DNA from: Argyresthia goedartella
Lineage: Eukaryota; Arthropoda; Insecta; Lepidoptera; Argyresthiidae
Assembly (NCBI GenBank): GCA_949825045.1
Contig: OX463818.1
Span: 30,830,906-30,894,905 of the forward strand
Reading direction: 5' to 3'
DNA: 64,000 bases
Shown here piece by piece: positions 1 through 8,380 of this stretch. A program made the translations under genes and the position numbers. The notes under the pieces were generated by a model that was not told the DNA's origin, did no database searches, and saw only the letters and a list, made by a program, of their open reading frames with translations. Positions within the stretch are counted from its first letter, which is position 1, and each line of letters starts with the position of its first letter.

Positions 1-821
1 AACAAACTTAAGACAATCGAGTTGAAATGCTGGACTTTGTCATCAACGGTCTCACTACAGACGACAGGAGACCAGTCTATAGAAGCGGCGTCAGACTTAA
101 GGGAGCTGAGATCCATACCCTTGAAACTGCGAATATCCAGGAATTTTGCTGCGCGCTTGGGAGGCCTTAACTTGAACGAGAGATAAATCAAATCGTGAAA
201 GGAGAAGGGGGCATTAAGTTGGCCATGCGTAGCAACCTTGGATATGTTAGAAACAATCATAAGATCTAGAAGAGAGGGGGTGCAGTGGGGCTGGAAGTGA
301 GTTGCACTCAAGGGAAGAATATTTAAATTTAGGGAGCTGATGATAGACTGGAGTTTGGCTGAGCGAACATCATTTTTAAGTAAACAGGTATTGAAATCAC
401 CTAGGATAACTGTGTCACTGTAAAGGGGAGATAGATCATTAAGAATGCTTTCAAAAGAATCAAAGTAGTCGATGAGTAGAGAGGGGCTATAGAAGACACC
501 CAGAAGGACCTTATTGTGATGCAGGCATAACTCGAGAAAGAGGTGTTCAGCGGATCCAGAGTACAGACTAGGTGAGTGGCTGATGACTTTGCATGAAATG
601 TTGGAACGAAGGTAAATAGCAACACCGCCACCAGCCTTACCTGTCCTATCATTACGATAGAGCCTGTACCCCGGCAGAGCATACGAGGTAGATGGAAGAG
701 AGGGTTTAAGAAATGATTCGGAGATCAGAATACCATGAATGCTCTGATCGCTGAAGGAGTCGATAAGGTCGGCATGACTGGAATGAATGCTCTGAGCATT
801 TATGTGAACGACATTGAATTT
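1..821 (-). CDS. Non-LTR retrotransposon ORF2 fragment, AP-type endonuclease domain, off left edge
   Basis: Reading the minus strand from 821 to the edge gives about 273 codons without a stop. In order they show an N-terminal HINAQSIHSSHADLID segment, the glutamate motif GILISESFLK, the glycine-rich GKAGGGVAIYLRSN strand, the VILGDFN box, LLDLMIVSN, and FSFHDLIYLSFKLRPPK where the usual SDH motif lies. This is the order of the endonuclease that nicks target DNA for target-primed reverse transcription in Jockey/CR1-group LINEs. The reverse transcriptase would lie beyond position 1. There is no start methionine: the element is 5'-truncated where it meets a SINE-B tail at about 821. SFH in place of SDH may be a family variant or decay. 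Domain identity is strong; clade is not settled. Confidence 0.85.
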
Positions 822-915
822 ATATGTGTGTGATGTCGCTGTTTCTGGTTCCCACTACCCAGAGTGCCCTAGTGTGGGGCCAGAAGCAATGTATGTGCCT
901 GTACACAAATTTATG
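822..915 (+). mobile_element. SINE-B tail, head missing
   Basis: Matches the 3' half of SINE-B (complete copy at 4185-4405): GATGTCGCTGTTTCTGGTT, then CCTAGTGTGGGGCCAGAAGC, then ATGTATGTGCCTGTA. The tRNA-like head is absent, and the junction with the LINE at 821 is abrupt. Confidence 0.7.
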
Positions 916-1415
916 TAGTTTAACTTATTTTAACTCCACCATCTCAGTTCATATTTGTAAAGCGAAGCCCAGGAATAAAACTTTATCACTCTTCTCTACA
1001 GGCACGAAAAGCGTTTATTCATTATAGGAGCAATACAATTGCATAGTGACAAGTAACACAATCACTCAGTTGTAAACCAGTCATGGTGTAGTTACTTTAA
1101 CCTGTCCACTCGCGTATGAACACCTAGTATGGACTTGGAATAACATTTATATTTATTTTTATAAAATAATTACTACTACCCACTATTCTTTTTTATTACT
1201 GGCAATACTGACCGGAAATAGAGGATAAACGTACCTTCTCTCTGGTATCTAACACTTGATTGGTCGACTGACTGAGTAAATGAAAAAAATAAAATAATCG
1301 GTAATGTGGCTGGCCGCCATGACAATTTGGCTTTTTATAGCCATTTTTTATGGCTATTGAGAGGGTTAAATCACTTTAAATTCAAGAAATATTTGAAGCC
1401 TGACATTTACTAATT
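916..1415. other. No recognisable feature
   Basis: AT-rich sequence with short open frames lacking any motif. Nothing assignable on either strand. Confidence 0.5.
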
Positions 1416-1563
1416 TATCTTAAGTATATTATATCTACGGACGTTCTAAACGGACGGTGATGAAAAATGAGGAAACCTTCGTATCACCATAGATAGCTGC
1501 GGCGATGTGCTAGCCTCCTTTCACGCAGAAATGGAGTATCGGATAACCGGCTATAAATTGGCA
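1416..1563 (+). mobile_element. SINE-G body fragment
   Basis: Shares the body of SINE-G (better copy at 7065-7312): a CGGACGTTCTAAACGGACGG stretch, GAGGAAACCTTCGTATC, the AGCTGCGGCGATG block, and an ending in ACCGGCTATAAATTGGCAC. The tRNA-like head is missing. Confidence 0.55.
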
Positions 1564-1845
1564 CTTATTAGTTCTTTCATATGAGTTAAGCATTTTATAT
1601 GTAAGTTTTTTAGTTGCTTTGAAGCCAATGTAAAGTCATTTAAGTCATAATTCATTTTCAAAGCTAATATTCACCATCAAGATCGGATAGAACCTTTGCC
1701 AAATACCTGCAAATATACTCTCAGATTAGATAATAGTTACTTCGTAAAAGATACATCACAGTCCTACCAGCGCATCGTCTGCTTACGTCATTGGTCGTAC
1801 GCGCTAGAGTTGTACGAATATGATAAAGTTAAATAAAAGATCTCA

Positions 1846-2190
1846 GGTAATTAATAGTAGTTTATATGACTAATACATAATGCCTAATTATGTACAGTTA
1901 CATACACTAGTTTATCTACACACATATAATAAGCTCTCTTTGATGTGTTCAGGAACCGCATATTCGACCGGCATTGTGGCATTGATCATTGCTCTGCACT
2001 TGTATAGCTTATTCAGTAGTACCAACTTCACAGACAAACTAGGGGCGGCACGCAGGTGGGGGTCGGCTTTCGAAATTTGACTGTCACAATATGTCGGAAT
2101 ATTAATATATTATGGTCCTAATGTATCAATTTTCCGGTGGTAATGATGAGATACATTACAAGATAGTCAAAACTAACCATTGATTTTAAA
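1846..2190 (+). repeat. Rep-D copy 1
   Basis: Medium-length interspersed repeat found four times (also 3463, 27649, 42365). Shared blocks are TAATGCCTAATTATGTACAG, CTACACACATATNATAAGC, a TGATGTGTTCAGGAA block and CAACTTCACAGACAAACTAG. Non-coding. This copy loses similarity before the GATACGTGTGTAGATA end present in copies 2-4. Confidence 0.65.
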
Positions 2191-2221
2191 CACATTTTAA
2201 TTAGATTACTTTTTACTGCGG

Positions 2222-2362
2222 AATCGGCCGTGTTTATTTACATTCCTTTAAATAACTACTTGTCTTGACTACGGATATGGCTTGGCTTGAGTATGGCTTG
2301 ATCTTACTCGTATCCGGGCAAAGGCCTGTGCCCCTCGGTGGGGACATTTACGGGCTACATTA
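2222..2362 (+). repeat. Possible lepidopteran LINE-tail fragment
   Basis: Contains GGGCAAAGGCCTGTGCCCC, which resembles the CACTGCTGGGCAAAGGCCT-type sequence common in moth and butterfly LINE tails. The resemblance is from memory and the extent is uncertain. Related pieces occur near 39100 and 57340. Confidence 0.3.
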
Positions 2363-2368
2363 TATATA

Positions 2369-2541
2369 TGTCACCGGAAAATAATACGATCCGCAAGTTT
2401 ATAAATTTCCTAATATTTTTTCCGCAAGTTTATAAATATACTAACCTAACCTAACCTAATATAACCTAACCTAACCTAACCTAGCCTAATATAATCTAGG
2501 GAAATTTATAAACTTGCGGATCGTATTATTTTCCGGTGACA
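2369..2541. mobile_element. MITE-H type element with 42-bp perfect TIRs and a CCTAA core
   Basis: Positions 2369-2410 and 2500-2541 are exact reverse complements (42 bp, starting TGTCACCGGAAAATAATACG). The 89-bp interior is mostly CCTAA units (2440-2499) with a few TATAA variants, plus an extra internal copy of CCGCAAGTTTATAAA. The element sits in a TA run, so a TA-type TSD is possible but cannot be proved. The TGTCACCG terminus is shared with 36113, 43918 and 57393. Non-coding, non-autonomous. Confidence 0.8.
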
Positions 2542-2566
2542 TATATATATATATATATATATATAT
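2541..2566. repeat. (AT)n microsatellite
   Basis: Uninterrupted AT dinucleotides immediately after the MITE. Confidence 0.95.
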
Positions 2567-2567
2567 T

Positions 2568-2936
2568 GTCTTGACTACAGCGATAGCAAACTATCCACAA
2601 CAACCAAAAGGGTTTGCAGTCACATAAATCTACCTTTCCATCCACCCACAACGATTTGCTATCATAATACCTCTTACTATAGTTCCTGGTCGACGGGTCT
2701 CTTGCAACCGGCTTACGAAACCTAAAACTCACCCATTTAGTATCTGTAGCTAGTATTAATTATAGAGGTCTAGAGTTCTAGACTTTAGAAAGTGCACCTG
2801 AGATCGAAGGATTTATCCGCGGTCGCTTGAAATATCTTGTTGAAATTCCTGCTTCTGTTAGTTAGTTAGCCCTTTTCTAGGGAGTGGGGTGAAGTATTTT
2901 TTTCAGGTCTCAGAAATTCCTAGAGTAGTAACCAAA
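2568..2936. other. No recognisable feature
   Basis: No motif or similarity to the window's repeats seen. TTGTCTTGACTAC here also occurs near 2262, left of the MITE, but without further shared flank. Confidence 0.5.
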
Positions 2937-3186
2937 CTGCACATCAAAAATACTGATTTTCACAGCAAATATCAGGGCAATATGCTGCGGTAGCTTAGGT
3001 GAAGGGTAAACGGGTTGAGCGAAGCGAAGCCCCCTTTATCCTTCGTGTTAGGTTGAACATGTAAAAACAACAAAAAATACTTAAAACATAAACTTAAGTA
3101 CACATAAAATATTTAAAACATAAAGTGTTTTTGCTGATCCTTTTTTGCTGTGCTTCATCAGTATTTTTGATGTGCGATTAAATAAA
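2937..3186 (+). mobile_element. MITE-C copy 1
   Basis: TIR-bearing element. Left arm has GCACATCAAAAATACTGA; right arm has its inverse, TCAGTATTTTTGATGTGCG. The core holds GCGGTAGCTTAGGTGAAGG, a GAGCGAAGCGAAGCCCCC block and GTTAGGTTGAACATGTAA. No 9-bp TSD is visible here, so the left end is probably truncated. See 5480, 44575, 50424 and 55071 for copies with TSDs. Confidence 0.75.
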
Positions 3187-3296
3187 AGCCTTTTGTAAAG
3201 TTACGTCCGACTCAGGGATGGTTATTTAAATGGCACTGAAACTGATTAATAATAATAATAATAAAAAAAATGCAAAATACCAAAAAATCATTATAT

Positions 3297-3430
3297 TGTG
3301 GCCTGACTTATATTGCTTGCTACCAAGCTCGCATTATCGGTCACTCGGCGCCGCGTATCGTGGACCCGTCGGGCATGTCCCCACGCTGAGGTTAATTTAG
3401 AAAAAATATAACGGCAATTTGTAAATCGAA
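3297..3430 (+). repeat. Rep-J copy 1
   Basis: Similar to 18024-18140: TTGTGGCCTGACTTATATTG, GCTTGCTACC, and an ending near AACGGCAATTTGTAAATC. Function unknown; possibly part of a larger element. Confidence 0.45.
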
Positions 3431-3462
3431 ATGAAGCGAAGGAAACATAAAACAAATTTCTA

Positions 3463-3835
3463 GGTACGTAATAGTAGTTTATGTGACTGATACATAATGC
3501 CTAATTATGTACAGTTACATACACTAGTTTATCTACACACATATCATAAGCTCTCTTTGATGTGTTCAGGAACTGCATGTTTGACCGGCATTGTGGCATT
3601 GAGTTGTTTAGCTTATTCTGTAGTACCAACTTCACAGACAAACTAGGGGCGGCACGCAGGCGGGCGTCGGCGTTCGAAATTTGAATGTCATAATATGTAG
3701 AAAATTTAGACATTATGGTCATAATGTTCAATATTCAGATAAGAAATGAGTTTTTACAAAGTAGTTTAACATTATGCCGATCGTAACGTGCGGTTTTTGG
3801 ACGCAGTAAAGAGGGTTTATGATACGTGTGTAGAT
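3463..3835 (+). repeat. Rep-D copy 2
   Basis: Best-preserved left part of Rep-D. It runs from TAATAGTAGTTTATGTGAC to TTATGATACGTGTGTAGATA. The sequence near the right end is the inverse of CTACACACATATCATAA near the left, giving a subterminal inverted repeat. Confidence 0.7.
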
Positions 3836-3892
3836 ATCTAGATCTATAGTCCCTTAGTCGGTAACTTTACAAAATAATTCATAATTTAATTT

Positions 3893-4030
3893 ATAATTTC
3901 TTTATTGCACACAAACAATATAAGAAAAGAGTTACATAAAAATAGTGTACAAAGGCGAGCTTATCTCTAATAAGAGATCTCTTCCAGCAAACCAGGTTAA
4001 AGTGGGAAAGGTTGATTGCTGAACAGGGGT
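3893..4030 (-). mobile_element. LINE-X 3' UTR fragment
   Basis: Reverse complement of the LINE-X 3' end seen forward at 5816-5975: CCTGGTTTGCTGGAAGAGAT, a short self-complementary GAGATCTCTTATTAGAGATA, CTCGCCTTTGTACAC and a terminal TGTGTGCAATAAAG. No coding part retained. Confidence 0.6.
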
Positions 4031-4138
4031 AGACCTCTGTGTACAGCAATATGACAAAATAAACGAGTACTTACATAAATATTAATAAATCAAATAAAAT
4101 ATATAATTACTATAATTATATACTAAATACTACTACGT

Positions 4139-4184
4139 ATACGTACGTACTATATATTTATATATACGTACGTACTATATATTT
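4139..4184. repeat. Two-unit AT-rich tandem repeat
   Basis: TACGTACGTACTATATATTT occurs twice, immediately left of SINE-B; each unit contains the palindrome TACGTACGTA. Confidence 0.8.
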
Positions 4185-4405
4185 GACGGCCTCTGTGGCG
4201 CAGCGGTTGTGGCTCTGCCTACCATGCGAGAGGTCCCGGGTTCGATCCCGGGAAAAAAAAAAAAAAAAAAAACATTCCCCAGGTCTTGGTTGTTTATATG
4301 ACGTCGCTGTTTCTGGTTACCACGACACAGGGTATCCTAGTGTGGGGCCAGAAGCAATGTATGTGCCTGTATGTAAATGTTTATGTTTATGTTTTATTTA
4401 CTTAT
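4185..4405 (+). mobile_element. SINE-B, complete copy
   Basis: tRNA-derived SINE. The head has an A box in TGGCGCAGCGGTTGTGG and a B box in GGTTCGATCCCGG, which would form an internal RNA polymerase III promoter. An A-run at 4253-4272 follows, then a body and the tail CAGGGTATCCTAGTGTGGGG. It encodes no protein and depends on an unidentified partner LINE. The tail is shared with SINE-A. Confidence 0.85.
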
Positions 4406-4554
4406 AATATAATACTAACTATTACTATTCTATATAAATGTGCTAATAAATACTTACACGCATACTACCTGTAATTCTAAAGAGAGAGGTAACGCTTCTT
4501 CACGCAACTTTTAAATACATATATAGGAGAGAGACTTTTAAATAAAAACCTGTA

Positions 4555-4672
4555 CCGTGTTACCACAAAAAGTATTAAACACCGTTAAACCTCAAAATAA
4601 ACGTCAAATCCCATACAGTTTTGTTTTTAAACAAGTGTTAAACGGGAGTTTATTTTTTTGTGGTAAGACCCG
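4555..4672. mobile_element. MITE-I, 118 bp, TA-flanked
   Basis: Ends are CCGTGTTACCACAAAAA and TTTTTTGTGGTAAGACCCG, inverse of each other with mismatches, flanked by TA at 4553-4554 and 4673-4674. Non-coding. The TA target suggests a Tc1/mariner-type mobiliser. Confidence 0.65.
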
Positions 4673-5033
4673 TATAGTATATGGAGAGCCTAACTATATG
4701 CTCTTACGCTGATCTGTGGCGGAAAATCCGCTCACGTGACACTCATCGAACTGAAAAACTGCTGAGTGAAAATGTCGTAGCGTGGATTTGCCGCCAAACC
4801 TCAACATGATACTTCATTATATTATCATGTACTTGCCTAATGTTATTATATACGAAAAACCTATAGGTAGGTGTACATAAATAAGGCGTCACAACGAATG
4901 CATAGATGCAACACATTTTCATACTCTGCACTTCGTTGATGTATTTAATTATAGGTAGTTAACTCTTTCGTCACTAAAAATGTATCTCACTATCTAATTC
5001 GATTGCTAGCGGATAAGATAAAAGTCAAAGATT
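4673..5033. other. No recognisable feature
   Basis: Only short frames without motifs. Confidence 0.5.
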
Positions 5034-5140
5034 ACCCGTGTTAGTACAAAACACAGTTTAACCTCAAAACAAAGGTCAAATCCCATATTTTTGTCTTTAA
5101 ACATGTGCGGAACAGGAGTTTATTTCTTGGATTAAGACCC
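5034..5140. mobile_element. Decayed MITE-I
   Basis: Similar along its length to 4555-4672 (CCGTGTTAGTACAAAAC; AACCTCAAAACAAAGGTCAA; TCCCATATTTTTGTCTTTAA), with a degraded right end. Confidence 0.5.
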
Positions 5141-5330
5141 ATTGACTTAACAAAGAGATTAATCTATCTATATTCATTTTAGAGCTATTCAGGAACGAAG
5201 TCGCAGTTGCAACCGGTAGCCAATAAAAAGTAAGGCCTAGTGTCACCATATAAACCTACAATAAAGGGTAACCGGGGTCATAAACAGGTTTTTGAATAAG
5301 GTTCGATGAAATTAGTGAAACACAAAATTA

Positions 5331-5975
5331 AAAAGAACTCACGCAGTTTCCATGCTCACAACTCCACAGCATAACACCGCGTCCCATGAACACGGACGGG
5401 CTTAGACTCCGGGCCATTCGGTTGTGGAATGCACCCCCTGCACTAACAGGAACTGGCCTACTCTGAATATATTTAAAAGAGGAAATATTAAACATAAAAA
5501 ATATTGATTTGCACAGCAAATGTACTGACTTTTACAGCAAATATCAGGGCAAAATACTGCTGTAGCTTAGGTGAAGGGTAAAGGGGGTGAGCGAAGCTAA
5601 GCGATAAAATACTTAAAACATAAAAAGTGTTTTTGCTGATCCTTTTATATTTTTATATTTATGCCATTTAAAAGTCATGTCGTAAGAAGAAGCATTCCCT
5701 CTCTCTTTAGAATTATAGGTATTATACATGTTAGTATTTATTAGTATATAATAGTAGTAGTAGTATATTATAAGTATTTAGTAATTATATAATTTATTTT
5801 ATTTATCAATATGTATATAAGTACTCGTTTATTTCGTTATATACCGCTCACCAAATAACCTTTCCAATCTTGACCTGGTTTGCTGGAAGAGATCTCATAT
5901 CAGAGATAAGCTCTCCTTTGTATACAAAATTTAGGTAACTCTTGTTGTTCATATGATTTGTGTGCAATAAAAAAA
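5331..5975 (+). pseudogene. LINE-X 3' end: ORF2 C-terminus and 3' UTR, split by MITE-C
   Basis: Plus-strand translation near 5385-5460 gives MNTDGLRLRAIRLWNAPPAL. This is the RAIRLWN-ELP-type motif at the extreme C-terminus of many insect LINE reverse transcriptase polyproteins. The frame stops at about 5463. After a 186-bp MITE-C insertion (5480-5665) the sequence continues into the LINE-X 3' UTR (5816-5975: CCTGGTTTGCTGGAAGAGAT to TGTGTGCAATAAAA). Everything upstream is missing, as expected for 5'-truncated target-primed insertion. Clade not assigned. Confidence 0.6.
5480..5665 (+). mobile_element. MITE-C copy 2 with perfect 9-bp TSD
   Basis: Starts AGGAAATATTAAAC, carries the GCTGTAGCTTAGGTGAAGGG core, and ends TTTATGCC with part of the right TIR deleted. 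ATTTAAAAG lies on both sides (5471-5479 and 5666-5674), which fixes both ends. Confidence 0.75.
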
Positions 5976-6504
5976 TAACGAAAACAAAGCTTAACATTTA
6001 TACCGACGGGATGGTGACGCAAATTCACTGTATGAATCACAGAACAGAAAGACAGACATACTTGTAGTCACCCAATTAATCTTGTTGGTGGAACTAGCTC
6101 CAGCAACAGCTGTTGTCTCAAAGCATTGCACAATTTGATTTATGTGCAAACTTGGTACACCTAGAGTTCTGGTGAACGCCAGCGGAGTACCCAGAGCCTA
6201 GAACTAGGAAATTTGTCGCCACTCCTGCTAGTCTAGACTATACTTCGGTTGGAGGCAGGGTTATCATGAATCTGAATTGCTCGGGACAATTTCGTAAGGC
6301 CTTTTGGCCTTTTATGTGGACTTACTCCAGATTCGTCATTGGCACTGCTTTGAAGCCTCTCCCGAAATCGTATTTTAAGAAGTATGGTATTTTGTTTTGC
6401 TTGATCGGAGAAGTGCTTAGTCTTGGGTATAAGATATTTATTGTGTTGGGAAGAACTAAAATGATTCGATATTTCTAATTTATACATTTATATGAAATTT
6501 AGGT
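5976..6504. other. No recognisable feature
   Basis: Frames of 70-84 codons overlap on both strands at 6233-6487, but neither has a recognisable domain. Confidence 0.4.
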
Positions 6505-6708
6505 GGTCATGTTTTGGGGAAAGATAGTACCCATCATTAGGAACAACTTTCCCAAGAAATTTTTTTTTGTTCTCCCCTCCCATAGTAACTTGTAAATAGC
6601 TAATCGGGTAAATGTACTGAAAGACGTTTTTTTTTTCATTTGCGTCCATGCGTTTTTTTGTTATAGTTGTTCTTATACCTGGGTTTTATCATTTCCCAAA
6701 ACATGATC
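6505..6708. mobile_element. MITE-like element with about 40-bp imperfect TIRs
   Basis: Left GGTCATGTTTTGGGGAAAGA and right TCATTTCCCAAAACATGATC are inverted, with further matching inward (AGGAACAACTTT against AGTTGTTCTTA). Length 204 bp, AT-rich, non-coding. No clear TSD. Confidence 0.55.
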
Positions 6709-6830
6709 AGCTAATTAAATATCGACTGAGTATCGACTAAATACGTTAAATGATCTCGGAGTATTGACAGTTTTGATTTTAAAAAATTGAAGCTGCTGAA
6801 AAAATTTAAAATAACATTGAGGTTCTTTAA

Positions 6831-6890
6831 TCTGTTCGGACTCCAGCAGTGATGAAAGGAGTTAAGGCGCGAATACAAAGAGGTAACCCT
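6831..6890 (+). pseudogene. Relic of a maT/mariner-type transposase
   Basis: About 60 bp closely match the inter-helix part of the maT transposases in this window. The translation is SVRTPAVMKGVKARIQRG, against SVRTPAVIKAVKARIQRN in the complete copies. Nothing before or after aligns, so this is a small leftover of an older related element. Confidence 0.55.
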
Positions 6891-7064
6891 GAACAGAGGA
6901 CCGACTTTGTGTGTGCCATGTGCGAGCAACCGAACAAACCACTTGATGAAGATGAAGTGGCTATCGAAACTTGGAGAAAAGATTATCTGTACTGTTTCAA
7001 ACTTGGTAATCGGTGAATTGGTATTGACACTGCATGTAATTCTTATTTAATGTAAATTGTAAAG

Positions 7065-7312
7065 AGCTCCGTGTTCTAATGGGTTTCACGCTTGCTTCTC
7101 ACACAGGAGATGAAGGTTCGGATCCTGACCATGTACCAATGAGATAATTAATTTATCTTAAGTACATTATACGGACGTTCTAACCTTCATTACATAGCTG
7201 CGGCGATGGGCTATCCCTGGCACGCAAAATGGTGTATTAAATAACAGGCTCAAAGTGGGCACAATTGTGCCTCTACCACCCCGTATTGGAAAAGGTGTGA
7301 CGCTGTGTTAAA
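7065..7312 (+). mobile_element. SINE-G copy with tRNA-like head
   Basis: Head GCTCCGTGTTCTAATGGGTT resembles an A box. The decayed B box is GGTTCGGATCC. The body has ACGGACGTTCTAA and AGCTGCGGCGATGGGC, and the tail has TGGGCACAATTGTGCCTCTG then CCACCCCGTAT. Fragments recur at 1416, 9085, 30838, 44368 and 52740. Confidence 0.65.
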
Positions 7313-8380
7313 TTACTTAGAATTACTAAGAACAAAGAGCCGACAGCTCTTATCCTGTTGCCGTTGTTGTAAGTTACATTTTCTAACTCGTTTAGCTATG
7401 ACGCGTCTTTTTGGTTCGATTAGGCATATTATTTAATAAACGTGTAGATACATGCTTTGAAAAAAAAAAAAGAACTGTATGGCCTTCCGCACACGGGACT
7501 ACTCGAAGGCGACTCGCGTTTGGTACGATATCCTACGCGTCGCTCTTAAGACCATACGTATTGTCAAATGGCACATAACCGTTTTTTTATTAAATAAATA
7601 AAAATCTCAATTTTCGTACTGTTCAGGCGCACCATTGACGTTACAGCCATGTTGCTGTGAAAGCAGGGATGAACTTTGTTTTGATATGATTGTGTCGAAA
7701 ATTTCAACTGCCACAAACTGAGTTGCTATATTTTCCGATACAAGGGCCGATACTCGACTACAATCGCCGCCATACTATTTTGTTGCACATGAACTGACGC
7801 AGCTTCGTCGATCCACCGAAATCGCATGGCGGCGATTTACGTATCAAACGTGTACGAAAGGCCTAACCCCAAAAAAAAATAGTAAATAAATAACAAAATC
7901 TTTATTCACAAAAAGGCTAATACGCAATACAAATTGGTTCCCTGTCTCCCTAACTAGTAAAATACTGTATCTAGGCAGACATAGTATTGCGGGTTAGTAC
8001 AAATGTTACCAGCATCGGCTTTTAAGAATGTAACTCGTTGCCTTATGGAAAGGCCTCGTGTCCCCAAGATATAATAGAATCAAAGAGAGTTTCGCGTCGC
8101 TTCTCCGTGCCAGTACCGATTCCGATTACCGTTCCCAACACGTCCCCAGATACCAGCGCGTCTAGAGTATCTAGTCTAGATAATGACGAAATAGTGATAT
8201 CACTTCACTTGGTAGAATTCTAAAGAAATCCCAACTTACTAACTAACGAACTTAAGGCCCAAGGTCACACAAAACCACTGAAGAGCTTTGGCAAAAACAA
8301 TATTAAATTATTTCCAATAAATTCATAGGTCTCAAAAAATTAAATGTTATTGACAAATAGATAATCTAGTTAAATACTAT
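7313..8380. other. No recognisable feature
   Basis: Unassigned sequence, with A-runs at 7460-7471 and near 7866. The short frame at 8038-8223 has no motif. Confidence 0.45.

Noticed and set aside
401..682. 93-codon minus-strand frame
   Set aside because: Overlaps the LINE endonuclease frame in another phase; only the other phase gives recognisable motifs.
2440..2499. Telomere end or chromosome fusion point
   Set aside because: The CCTAA tract is about 60 bp, imperfect, and enclosed by MITE arms.
2262..2580. TTGTCTTGACTAC on both sides of the 2369 MITE as a TSD
   Set aside because: The repeats lie roughly 100 and 25 bp from the element ends, not adjacent to them.
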